In this document: positions 45,211 through 53,163 of the stretch, piece by piece
How positions within the stretch are numbered: position 1 is the stretch's first letter
Layout of the letters: the number at the start of each line of letters is the position of its first letter
Assembly: GCA_021847645.1 (NCBI GenBank)
Contig: JAJZQG010000008.1
Coordinates: forward strand, 1 to 64,000
DNA: 64,000 bases
Source: Myxococcales bacterium
Lineage (GTDB): Bacteria > Myxococcota_A > Polyangia > Polyangiales > Polyangiaceae
Reading direction: 5' to 3'
Notes under the pieces: generated by a model
What the model saw: the letters and a program-made list of their open reading frames with translations, nothing else
Database searches by the model: none
What the model was told of the DNA's origin: nothing
Program-made: the position numbers and the translations under genes

Positions 45211-47316
45211 TTAGTCGCCCGGCGAGAACATGATCGGGTAGACCACGGTGACGATGCCACCTTCAGGCTGCGGGAACGACAAGCCGTAGTAGGCCCTCGT
45301 CACGCACGACACCACACCCGGATCCGGCAGGTCGGAGCCAGCGTTGCCCACGTTCGATACCGAACCGTCCCGGCCGATGATGAAACGAACCGACACGCGG
45401 CCTTGCAGGTTCGGATTGTTGCGTAGACCGTTCTCGTAGCAGAGGCGGAACCGACCGTAGTTCTGGCGCACGATGCGCTGGATGACCTCCGGCGGCAGAC
45501 GGCCGTTGACGGTCGTTGCGCCCATGCGGACCTTCGGCGGACTCGTGCGGTGCGAGCCTCCCAGGCGGCCGTGCCCAGAACCAAAGCCTTGCCCTGTTCC
45601 CGTGCCGGCACCGTGTCCGATCGTGCCGATGGACCCCAGGCCGATGCCCTCGCCTCGCCCGCCACCGCCTTCGCCGATGCCCGAAAGGCCCAGGCCGCCA
45701 GCCCCAAACGCATCGCCGATCGAGTCGCCCCACATGTTGCCCCGGGCACTGATGGGGTCGCTGCCCAGCGAGTCGTCCCGCCCCCACGGCGCCGTCGGCG
45801 CGTTCGGGTCGCCTCCGGCTCCCGTGTTCAACAGACCGATCATGCCGAACTCGGCCGCCTCGCGAAGCGCCGCAGAGCGCGCGATGTGAGGATCCGGGTT
45901 GTCCTTGGGGCCTGCCACGCCATAGCGACGATTCGTGTCGCGCGAATTGGGGTTACCCATCGAGCCCTCTTCGCCTTTGGCTCGCGTACCGGTGCCGCCT
46001 TCCTTGTTGTCCGGGTTGTCTTCGGACACCTGGTCCGTGTCCTTCTGCTCCATCTCGCGCTCGGCCGACGCATTCAGATACTGCTGGAGCAAATAGAGCT
46101 GATCCTTGTTCATCTCCTCCTCCTCGGTCAGGCCGAGAGGGGGCATGAAGAAAGCCATGGCCGCCAACAGTCCCAGGTGCACGGCGGACGACAAGCCGAC
46201 ATACAATGCCGTCGACCAGTCGCGGCTGGACGTGAAGATCCCCGCGGGAGCGCGTCGGCCGGCATTCACCGCACCGACCTGAAAGACCAGTGCGGAACCC
46301 GGCACTTCGGACGGAATCTCCATGCGCGCCTTCGCGCCGGGGGGGAAGGCGATCTGATGCGCACCGGACAACTCGGCGCACGGCTGCGCCTGGCCACCGG
46401 ATATCAAGTCCTCGATCTTGAGCTTGCCCTGGCCCGGAATCTCGATGAAGCCCTTGGCCCTCGGCAGCAAGACCAGATAGGCCGGTCCGCCGCGCTCGGC
46501 CAGGACGACCGGAGCGCGCGTCGTGCCGAGCTTCTCGGCCGGGATGAAGTAGTCGCACGACAGGTTCTTGCCCTGCTCCTCCCCAACATAGAAGCTGCGA
46601 GGAGGCGTCATGTGCTGCACGTGCAGCACCATCTCGCCCCACAGAATCATCACCTCCAGGGCCGGCACGTTCACCAGCTCGACCTCGTCGGGATTCACGT
46701 CGGGGCCGCTCTTGGTCATGACGTAGCGTACCGGACCGCCCTCCTCAGGCGCCTGCTCGGCCGGCGACGCGAACGGGTCGGCCGCAGCCGCAAACGGGTT
46801 CGCCGCAGAAAAGGCAAACGGGTCCGCGCCCGCGCCGGCGAACGGGTTGGCTGCCGGCGCAGCCGCAAAGGGATTGGCCGCAGGTGCCGGCGCAAAGGGG
46901 TCGGCGGCCCGCGCCGGGGCCGCAAAGGGATTGGCCGCGGGCGCTGGCGGCGCCTCGGGCACCGGCGCTGCCGCCACCGGCGCCGCAGCCGGAGCCGCCA
47001 CCGCGTCTGATGCCACCTCAGCGTTCTCCAGCACGATCAGCGTGCCGCCCACCTGGATCTGGTCCCCCGCGTGAATCTTGCACTTGTTCACCCGGGCGCC
47101 GTTGACCACAGTCCCGGGCTCGTTTCCCAGGTCGATCAGCGTGATGTCGTCCACCGACGCCACCTCGATGACCGCATGCATGCGCGACGCGAGATCATCG
47201 TCGACCCGCAAGTGGCTCTTGGGATCCTTGCCGACCTTGACGATGTCCTGCGTCACCGCCTCCCGCCGAACAAGTTGATCACCCCGATATAGCGCGAACG
47301 TGAGCGTGACCTTCAT
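45211..47316 (-). CDS. gltG: FHA and AgmX/PglI-domain membrane protein, GltG/PglI-like
   Basis: The 701-residue protein has an N-terminal FHA domain (about 22-98; VGKDPKSHLRV, SRMHAVI, NEPGTVVNGARV), then seven [N/D]PFA repeats (129-184), a beta-rich middle region (about 195-350), one membrane helix (about 369-391), a Gly/Asn-rich periplasmic stretch, and a C-terminal AgmX/PglI domain (about 615-701; RLPPEVIQRIVRQNYG, RLCYENGLR, VSVRFIIGRDGSV). It should have the FHA domain in the cytoplasm and the TonB-like end in the periplasm, the layout described for M. xanthus GltG, a gliding-motor core protein. ATG 47316 was chosen; ATG 47334 is six codons upstream. Confidence 0.85.
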   Translation of the reverse strand: MKVTLTFALYRGDQLVRREAVTQDIVKVGKDPKSHLRVDDDLASRMHAVIEVASVDDITLIDLGNEPGTVVNGARVNKCKIHAGDQIQVGGTLIVLENAEVASDAVAAPAAAPVAAAPVPEAPPAPAANPFAAPARAADPFAPAPAANPFAAAPAANPFAGAGADPFAFSAANPFAAAADPFASPAEQAPEEGGPVRYVMTKSGPDVNPDEVELVNVPALEVMILWGEMVLHVQHMTPPRSFYVGEEQGKNLSCDYFIPAEKLGTTRAPVVLAERGGPAYLVLLPRAKGFIEIPGQGKLKIEDLISGGQAQPCAELSGAHQIAFPPGAKARMEIPSEVPGSALVFQVGAVNAGRRAPAGIFTSSRDWSTALYVGLSSAVHLGLLAAMAFFMPPLGLTEEEEMNKDQLYLLQQYLNASAEREMEQKDTDQVSEDNPDNKEGGTGTRAKGEEGSMGNPNSRDTNRRYGVAGPKDNPDPHIARSAALREAAEFGMIGLLNTGAGGDPNAPTAPWGRDDSLGSDPISARGNMWGDSIGDAFGAGGLGLSGIGEGGGGRGEGIGLGSIGTIGHGAGTGTGQGFGSGHGRLGGSHRTSPPKVRMGATTVNGRLPPEVIQRIVRQNYGRFRLCYENGLRNNPNLQGRVSVRFIIGRDGSVSNVGNAGSDLPDPGVVSCVTRAYYGLSFPQPEGGIVTVVYPIMFSPGD

Positions 47317-47350
47317 CCTGCCCTGACCTTCCATCGGACACCTTCCCAGT

Positions 47351-47375
47351 CACCCGGCGTCCTGATCTCCGGGTG
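47351..47375. repeat. 7-bp hairpin between gltF and gltG
   Basis: CACCCGG (47351-47357) and CCGGGTG (47369-47375) pair across 11 bases in the 94-base gap between gltF and gltG. No T-run follows, so read-through is expected. It may set the ratio of gltF to gltG transcripts. Confidence 0.4.
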
Positions 47376-47410
47376 CCTCGCGTTGCGTTGATTCGCCCCG
47401 CCGCCGAGCT

Positions 47411-47689
47411 TCACAGGTTCTCGACAGACTTGAGCATGTTGTCCACGAACGAAATGCGCGGGCGGATCAGCGTCGTGCGCACCGGTCCGGGGCGAACCCG
47501 AATCGTCGCATCGTTGGGACCAAAGCCTCCGGCAGCCAGCGGATCGTCGTCGAACTCGTAGCCGTATCCCTGGTCCGCGCCCTTCTTCTCGCCGCCCTCC
47601 ACCGTCTTGACACCCTGGGCAAGGGCCGCGGACGCCACCAGGAACACCCCCACTCCTGCGAGAACGGCAAACAGCTTTCGGAGTCTCAT
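47411..47689 (-). CDS. gltF: Small secreted protein, GltF-like
   Basis: The 92-residue protein starts at ATG 47689, six bases after AGGAG, with a clear signal peptide ending ALAQ. The mature part, about 68 residues, is acidic with a Gly-rich middle (GYGYEFDDDPL) and a conserved-looking C-terminus (TTLIRPRISFVDNMLKSVENL). It is not a recognised enzyme. Size, predicted periplasmic location and its place between gltE and gltG match M. xanthus GltF (about 85 aa, recalled), so the name rests on position rather than sequence. It has its own near-consensus promoter at 47729-47757. Confidence 0.65.
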   Translation of the reverse strand: MRLRKLFAVLAGVGVFLVASAALAQGVKTVEGGEKKGADQGYGYEFDDDPLAAGGFGPNDATIRVRPGPVRTTLIRPRISFVDNMLKSVENL

Positions 47690-47728
47690 TTTACTCTCCT
47701 CACAACAATCCGCTGGAGTTACAGCTAT

Positions 47729-47757
47729 ATTGTAATCTGAACCAGCCTTGTCGTCAA
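47729..47757 (-). promoter_or_regulatory. gltF-gltG promoter, -35 TTGACG / -10 TACAAT
   Basis: On the minus strand TTGACG (47757-47752) and TACAAT (47734-47729) are exactly 17 bases apart. The transcript would start near 47722 with a 33-base leader before gltF. It lies downstream of the gltE terminator, making gltF-gltG a separately controlled unit. Confidence 0.8.
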
Positions 47758-47834
47758 CCTCGAAATCCAGGGGGCGCTGAGCAGTCCCGCAACCCCTCCT
47801 ACGACAGCAGCTCCGGCCGAGAGTTCCTGGGACC

Positions 47835-47867
47835 AAAAAAAAGAAACGCCGCCCGCAAGGACGGCGT
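47835..47867 (-). terminator. Rho-independent terminator after gltE
   Basis: On the minus strand ACGCCGTCC-TTGC-GGGCGGCGT forms a 9-bp stem (one G-T pair) with a four-base loop, followed by TTTC and a run of eight T (47842-47835). It begins 17 bases after the gltE stop codon. This is the clearest intrinsic terminator in the window. Confidence 0.88.
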
Positions 47868-47883
47868 CCCTCTTTTCATGCGC

Positions 47884-49353
47884 TCAGCGACTCCCCGCGG
47901 GTGCCGCCGAACCGGCAGGCGCCGCCGATGACGAAGCGGCAGGGTGCGCCGAAGCGGCCGCTGCTGCCGCCTTGGCCGCCTTCTCCTCCTCCTGCCCCTG
48001 CTTGATGAAGGTGACCATCTTGTCGATGTCCTCCTGCCGATCCTTGGCGTTCTTGACCGCATCGGCGAACTCCGGCGCGGCTCCGGCCTTCTGGATGAAG
48101 GTGTCGAACATGCCGCGCGCTTGGGTCAGCACCCGGATCGTCTCCTCGTCGGACTTGGCGTTCTTGGCCTTGTACTCTTGCGTGAGAATCGCGTCGTTGA
48201 AGTACGCCTCCGGCCGGTTGGGCTGCAGTTGCTTGCAGCGATCCAACGCCGCCTGGGCTTCCTTCAAGTTCTTGTCCCAGTTCGAGTCGTTGATCTGACC
48301 GCGAATCGCCAACGCGAGGCCCAGCTCGGCCTCGTAGTTGTCGGGACGCAGCTTGAGGGCTTGGCGATACGCCGCCTCGGCCTGATCGAAGCCGCGGAAC
48401 GACAGGTTGACCGCCGCGTAGTTCATCTGCGCCGCGAAGAAGTTCGGGTCGAGCGTCCGTGCGGTGTTGAATGCCTGCACCGCGTTGTTGATGTTCTTCT
48501 GCTCGACCTGGATGAGACCGAGGGTGTTGTAGATCGGAGCGTACTTCGCGTTCTTGCGGATCGCTTGCGAGCAGACCAGAGCCGCCAGGTCCAGCATCTG
48601 TCCGCTGAGCTCTTCGGTCTCACCACCCGCCGCCACCAGACCGCGACGGCCCTTGCGCCCCTTGTCGTTCTTCTCGGCCTTCGCATGGGCCTCGTTCAAA
48701 TAGTACAGCGCGAGCTGGTTGAACGCGGGCATGTAGCCGTCGTCGATGGCAAGAGCGCGCTGGATGTTGAGCTTGGCGCACTCCATGTCGTTCGAGCAGC
48801 CCTGCTGCCCGGTGGGGCCGTTGCGCTTCATCTGCAGCATCGCCAAGTTGACCAGCGCGTCGACGTTCTGGAACTTGGCCTCCACCACGGCGTCCTGCAG
48901 CTTCTGGATCGTCGCGTCGAGCGCCGCGTCGCCCTTGTCCTTGTAGTCGTAGAGCGCCAGCTGGACCTTGGCGCGGTGGAACCCCGGCGCCTGGACGATC
49001 GCCGCCTGGAACTGCGCCTTGGCGTCCGCGTCCATGCCGCAACGCTGATAGGCGAGCCCCGCGTCGTAGTATCCCTCCGGCAACGGCTTGTTGGCTTTCT
49101 TCTGCTCGTCGACGGCAGCCAGGAACTGCTGAGCGACGTCCTTGCAGGATGCGGCGGTCCAGTCGGCCTTGTTGTCGTGTCCGACCATCGCCTGCAGGGC
49201 GCTGTCGAACTTCTCCTTGGCCTCGGGGACGACTTCATGGGGTTTGGTTCCGGTGCCGTTGCCGGCGACTTTCGGCTCCGGTCCGCCCTTGCCTCCGCAC
49301 GCGGCGGCAAGGATCATCACAGCTGCCAGTCCGAGGATTCTGTGCGTCTTCAT
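47884..49353 (-). CDS. gltE: TPR lipoprotein, GltE/AglT-like
   Basis: The 489-residue protein has a signal peptide with lipobox AAAC and an array of TPR motifs from about residue 35 to 400 (YYDAGLAYQRCGMDADAKAQF, NLAMLQMKRN, AFNQLALYYLNEAH, YNTLGLIQVEQKNINNAVQAF, QAEAAYRQALKLRPDN). It ends in an Ala/Ser/Pro-rich tail. AGGAG lies seven bases before ATG 49353. It matches M. xanthus AglT/GltE, an outer-membrane TPR lipoprotein of the gliding complex, in type, size and position next to GltD. It is 40 bases downstream of gltD and is the last gene before a strong terminator. Confidence 0.8.
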   Translation of the reverse strand: MKTHRILGLAAVMILAAACGGKGGPEPKVAGNGTGTKPHEVVPEAKEKFDSALQAMVGHDNKADWTAASCKDVAQQFLAAVDEQKKANKPLPEGYYDAGLAYQRCGMDADAKAQFQAAIVQAPGFHRAKVQLALYDYKDKGDAALDATIQKLQDAVVEAKFQNVDALVNLAMLQMKRNGPTGQQGCSNDMECAKLNIQRALAIDDGYMPAFNQLALYYLNEAHAKAEKNDKGRKGRRGLVAAGGETEELSGQMLDLAALVCSQAIRKNAKYAPIYNTLGLIQVEQKNINNAVQAFNTARTLDPNFFAAQMNYAAVNLSFRGFDQAEAAYRQALKLRPDNYEAELGLALAIRGQINDSNWDKNLKEAQAALDRCKQLQPNRPEAYFNDAILTQEYKAKNAKSDEETIRVLTQARGMFDTFIQKAGAAPEFADAVKNAKDRQEDIDKMVTFIKQGQEEEKAAKAAAAAASAHPAASSSAAPAGSAAPAGSR

Positions 49354-49393
49354 CGGCATTCTCCTGCGATTCGGTGGGTCCTCTAGGACAGGC

Positions 49394-52300
49394 TCACTTG
49401 CCGCCTTCCTTCTTGTCGGGCTTCGTCTCGTCCTTCTTGGGCGCGTCGGGCGGAGGGGCGGGCGCCACGACGTACGGCTCGCCGCCGATCTGCACCGGGT
49501 AAGGCCAGTCGTTCAATCCGGACCCGACTTGATCGGGCGCGCCGCGGAACTCGTCGACCTTGTGGAACTCGGCCTTGTAGTTGTCCGCCAGCCACACCTC
49601 GCACTCTCGCGAGTACTTGTCGAAGTACTGGTGCTTGACCGACAGATTCAGGCACGTCACGAACGCCGCCTTGGCCTTCTGCTTGATCGGCTCGCTCGCA
49701 GCGTCCAGGTTCTGGTAGTACACCCCGCGAAGCTCGTCGTCCTTCTTCATCCACTCGGGGATCGGAGCGCGTCGGAAGTCGCGCACGAACTCAGCCCACA
49801 TCTTGCCGACGGCCGAGCCGGCGGCGATGACCCAGCGGGGCGGCGGCGTCGGCTTGAGGTTGAGGATCTTCTGGTACTCGACGTCAGCGGCTTCGATCGC
49901 CTTCTGCTTCTTGTCGACCCAATCCTTGACCTTCGTGTCGATGTACTTCTTGACGGCCTCGCTCTCCTTCTTGCGCTTGGCCATCTCAGCCTCGAACTCC
50001 TCCTGCGACATGTCCTCGAGCTTCCGGGTCGGGGGCGTGTAGCCGGACGCCTTGTACTCGGGGAACTTGATCGGATCGACCGTCTTGATCCTCTTCTGCT
50101 CCGCAAAGTAGAAGTAGGCCTCGCCGACTGCCGTCAGCGCCTTGCCGAGCCGGCGGACCTTGGACGCTTCGTCCTCGTCGATTTCGTTGATCTTGGCGAC
50201 GGCCTTGTTGGGGTCGCGCCACAGGTCGACGACCTTGCGGTACTCGCCCTCGGCGGCCGAGGCGCGATTGAGCTCCATGTAGACGTGCCCCAGCATCGCG
50301 TGCGCTTGGACCTGCACGTCGTAGGTCGCGCTCTTGTCGAGCGCCGCCATGCTGCCGGACAGTTGCGACCGAGCATCGTCCCACTTGCCCGTTTCGACGT
50401 AGTGCGCGGCGATGCCGAATGCGATCTGCGCGTACTGCGCAGGATTACGGTTGCCGAAGTGCTGCTTGTACAGCTTGGCGTCCTCGATCGCCTTGTCGTC
50501 CTGGCCGAGACCGAGCCGAAGAACCACGGCGTCGGACAGCGCGACGTCAGCCTTGTCTTCCTTGGGGTTCTCGCGCGCAAAGCGCTCGTACCAATCGGCT
50601 GCCTTGTCGTAGACCGCGATCGCCTGGTAGTTGCCGCCGATTTCGTAGACGGCCTTGCGGGCCAGCGGGCTCTTGTCGAGTTGGTTGTCGGAGTTGAGCA
50701 GGATCTGGCGGCACTGGATCGCCTTGGCAATCAGGCGGCCTGCCTGGAAGGCCTTGCAGCCGTTGTAGACGACCTCGTCCATCTTGTCGCACTGCATCGG
50801 CTGCTTGTTGCGCAGCGGCTCCTCGCCGTACTTGCGCCACAGGCCGATGTAGGCGTTGGCCGCGTCCTCGTAGGTGCGAAGAGCGTTGGGCCCGCCCTTG
50901 TCGGCCAGCTTGACCATGTTCTCCGCCTTGAGGCGGTCGATGTCGCACTGGATCTTGGTCAGCTGCGTGCACTGCTCCTCGTTGGTCTTGGCCTTGGCGC
51001 CCGTGCAGTACAAGCCGATGATCTTCGGGACGTCCTCGCCCATCTGGTCGAAGCAGCTGGGGCGCGGCGGATCCATCTTGGCGCCGAGCACGTTGAGCGA
51101 CTCGAGGTACAGCTGCGCGGCGAAGATGCCCGCCTCATGGTCCGAGTAGTTCATCGCCACGTCGCGGAACGCGATGGCGGCTTCCTCCCAGTGCTGCGCC
51201 TCGAAGTAGGTGCGCGCGCGGGCGTACTTGACCTCGACGTACTGGTCCTTGGCGTCCTTGTCGTTGTCGGCGGGCTTGATGTAGCAGACGTAGCGGTTGA
51301 AGGCCGTGATCATGCCCTTCTGGCGCTCGTCGAAGTCCTTGGGCTTGTACTTCTCGGCTTCGCTCTTTGCCGAGGCCTTCTTCTCTTTCTCTTCCTGGCC
51401 GGGCATCATCCCGGTGCCCTTGCGGTCCTTGCCGCCCTTGTGCTGCTCCTCGTAGATGTTCTGGTAGCAGAGCACCGCGGCGAAGGCGGCCTCGGGGGCT
51501 TCAGGACCCTTGGGGTTCTCCGCGACGACCGCGTCGAACGCGGGGCCGCACTGGTCCCACTTCTTCTGCGCGTAGAGCAGGTCGGCCCGGTGGTACTTGA
51601 TCTTGAACAGGTTGGGCCAGTCTTCCTTGGCGATGCGCGGGAACTCGAACTTGGCGAAGTCCTCGTTGGTGAAGTTGTCGACCACCTGCCCGTAGAGGTA
51701 GTCGGCCAGCGACATCGTCTTGGGGTCGTTGGTGCCGCGCACGCCGCCGGAGCCGACGGCCTCGAGGTGCCACGCCATGGCGGTCTCCGAGGTGAGCGCC
51801 GCGGTGGCGTTGCCGCACTTGAGTTTGGACTCGGCGCTGTGGTTGCCGGCCTTGAACTCCTTGTAGACGGACATCTGCTGGTCGAGGGCCTGCTTGATCA
51901 GGTCCTTGTTGCCCGACTTCATGGCGAGCGTGGCCTCGACGATGTGTGACTCGTACAGGCAGTACTTGTCGCCCCTGTCGCGCTTCATCAGGTCCTGATA
52001 CAGCGCAATCGCTTCGGCATAGTGGCCGGTGTCCAGGTAGTTCTGGCCGAGCGAGTCGAGCATCTCGAAGGTCTTGGTGTCCTCGCCGGACTTGTCGCCG
52101 GACAATCCCTTGAAGAAGCCATAGGCGGCGTCGGGACGGCCGGTGAGCGCGTAGACGGGGATCATGTCGCGGCGCGCGGCCTTGGCCAGGGGAGCGGCGT
52201 TGGGCAGGTTGGGGTACTGGGTGCCGAACTCGATGGTCTTCTTGAAGTGAGCGAGGGCTTGCGGGTAGTCCTCCTGGTTCCAGAAGACGTACGCGAGCTT

Positions 52301-53158
52301 GTATTGGGCGTAGCCCCACATTTTGTTTTCGGGTGGCGGATGCTTGATGACCTCCATGTAGGCCTGCTTCGCCAGCTCGAACTTGGAGTTGTCCCCCTGC
52401 GCCTCGGCGAAGAACAACTCGCCGAACGCCAGGTAGGCGCTCGGGATGTACTTGGAGTTCGGGGTCTTCTGGATGAGCTCGTAATAGATCTTGCGGGCGT
52501 TGGTGAAGTCCTCCGCCTGCTCGTACTCGTAGGCCAGGTAATACAGGACCTCGTCCAGGTCCTTGTACGACGGGTACTGGTTGCGAATGAGGTCGTAGTA
52601 CTTGATCGCGTTCTTGCGCGCGAGCAGCAGCACGGCCTGGGCCTTGGCGGCGTCGGCCTTGTTCTTCTTGATCTCGGCCTGGGTCTTGTCACGTCGAGCA
52701 GCGGACTCGAGCTCGACGTAGGTCTCGGCCATGCGCCGGGCGATGCGAACGCGGTCCGGAGCGTTGCGGGGAGTCGTCCGGAAGAGACTCTCCAAACCCG
52801 TGATCTCGGTGATGAGCAGGGCGCGGGCTTTCTTCGTGGCCTTGGCAGCACGCTCGTCGCGAACGGCGAACGACTGCATCTCCTCGGTCGGCCCACCGGG
52901 CTTAATCTTATCTTCGGCCTTCTTGGTCGCCCCCGGCAGGGGAGCGCTCTTGAAGCGCACGTGAGGCTGCGTGCCGCGTTGGCCGCTGCTCAACGTCTGC
53001 GGCCCACTGCCCGGACAGCTGGCCAACGCCTGCTCCGACTGCTTCGACCAGCAAGCGTCCCCCTTCGCGTCGTCGCCGGCGTGGGCAGTTGCCACGTTCC
53101 AGGTCAGCGTGACGGCGGCTCCAGCAAACAGCACGCGGATGATCCGCAACGGCTTCAT
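49394..53158 (-). CDS. gltD: Large periplasmic TPR protein, GltD/AgmU-like
   Basis: The 1254-residue protein has a signal peptide (MKPLRIIRVLFAGAAVTLTWNVATAHA) and TPR-type helical repeats over most of its length, for example EVLYYLAYEYEQAEDFTNARKI, LAYVFWNQEDYPQALAHFKK and GHVYMELNRASAAEGEYRKV. Cysteines are scattered and the C-terminal tail is Pro/Lys-rich. ATG 53158 has GGGAGG upstream, overlapping the stop of the preceding gene. M. xanthus AgmU/GltD is a periplasmic TPR protein of about 1218 aa (recalled) that links inner and outer parts of the gliding complex; size and neighbourhood agree. It follows the GltC-like gene by 5 bases and precedes gltE. Confidence 0.8.
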   Translation of the reverse strand: MKPLRIIRVLFAGAAVTLTWNVATAHAGDDAKGDACWSKQSEQALASCPGSGPQTLSSGQRGTQPHVRFKSAPLPGATKKAEDKIKPGGPTEEMQSFAVRDERAAKATKKARALLITEITGLESLFRTTPRNAPDRVRIARRMAETYVELESAARRDKTQAEIKKNKADAAKAQAVLLLARKNAIKYYDLIRNQYPSYKDLDEVLYYLAYEYEQAEDFTNARKIYYELIQKTPNSKYIPSAYLAFGELFFAEAQGDNSKFELAKQAYMEVIKHPPPENKMWGYAQYKLAYVFWNQEDYPQALAHFKKTIEFGTQYPNLPNAAPLAKAARRDMIPVYALTGRPDAAYGFFKGLSGDKSGEDTKTFEMLDSLGQNYLDTGHYAEAIALYQDLMKRDRGDKYCLYESHIVEATLAMKSGNKDLIKQALDQQMSVYKEFKAGNHSAESKLKCGNATAALTSETAMAWHLEAVGSGGVRGTNDPKTMSLADYLYGQVVDNFTNEDFAKFEFPRIAKEDWPNLFKIKYHRADLLYAQKKWDQCGPAFDAVVAENPKGPEAPEAAFAAVLCYQNIYEEQHKGGKDRKGTGMMPGQEEKEKKASAKSEAEKYKPKDFDERQKGMITAFNRYVCYIKPADNDKDAKDQYVEVKYARARTYFEAQHWEEAAIAFRDVAMNYSDHEAGIFAAQLYLESLNVLGAKMDPPRPSCFDQMGEDVPKIIGLYCTGAKAKTNEEQCTQLTKIQCDIDRLKAENMVKLADKGGPNALRTYEDAANAYIGLWRKYGEEPLRNKQPMQCDKMDEVVYNGCKAFQAGRLIAKAIQCRQILLNSDNQLDKSPLARKAVYEIGGNYQAIAVYDKAADWYERFARENPKEDKADVALSDAVVLRLGLGQDDKAIEDAKLYKQHFGNRNPAQYAQIAFGIAAHYVETGKWDDARSQLSGSMAALDKSATYDVQVQAHAMLGHVYMELNRASAAEGEYRKVVDLWRDPNKAVAKINEIDEDEASKVRRLGKALTAVGEAYFYFAEQKRIKTVDPIKFPEYKASGYTPPTRKLEDMSQEEFEAEMAKRKKESEAVKKYIDTKVKDWVDKKQKAIEAADVEYQKILNLKPTPPPRWVIAAGSAVGKMWAEFVRDFRRAPIPEWMKKDDELRGVYYQNLDAASEPIKQKAKAAFVTCLNLSVKHQYFDKYSRECEVWLADNYKAEFHKVDEFRGAPDQVGSGLNDWPYPVQIGGEPYVVAPAPPPDAPKKDETKPDKKEGGK

Positions 53159-53163
53159 GATGC

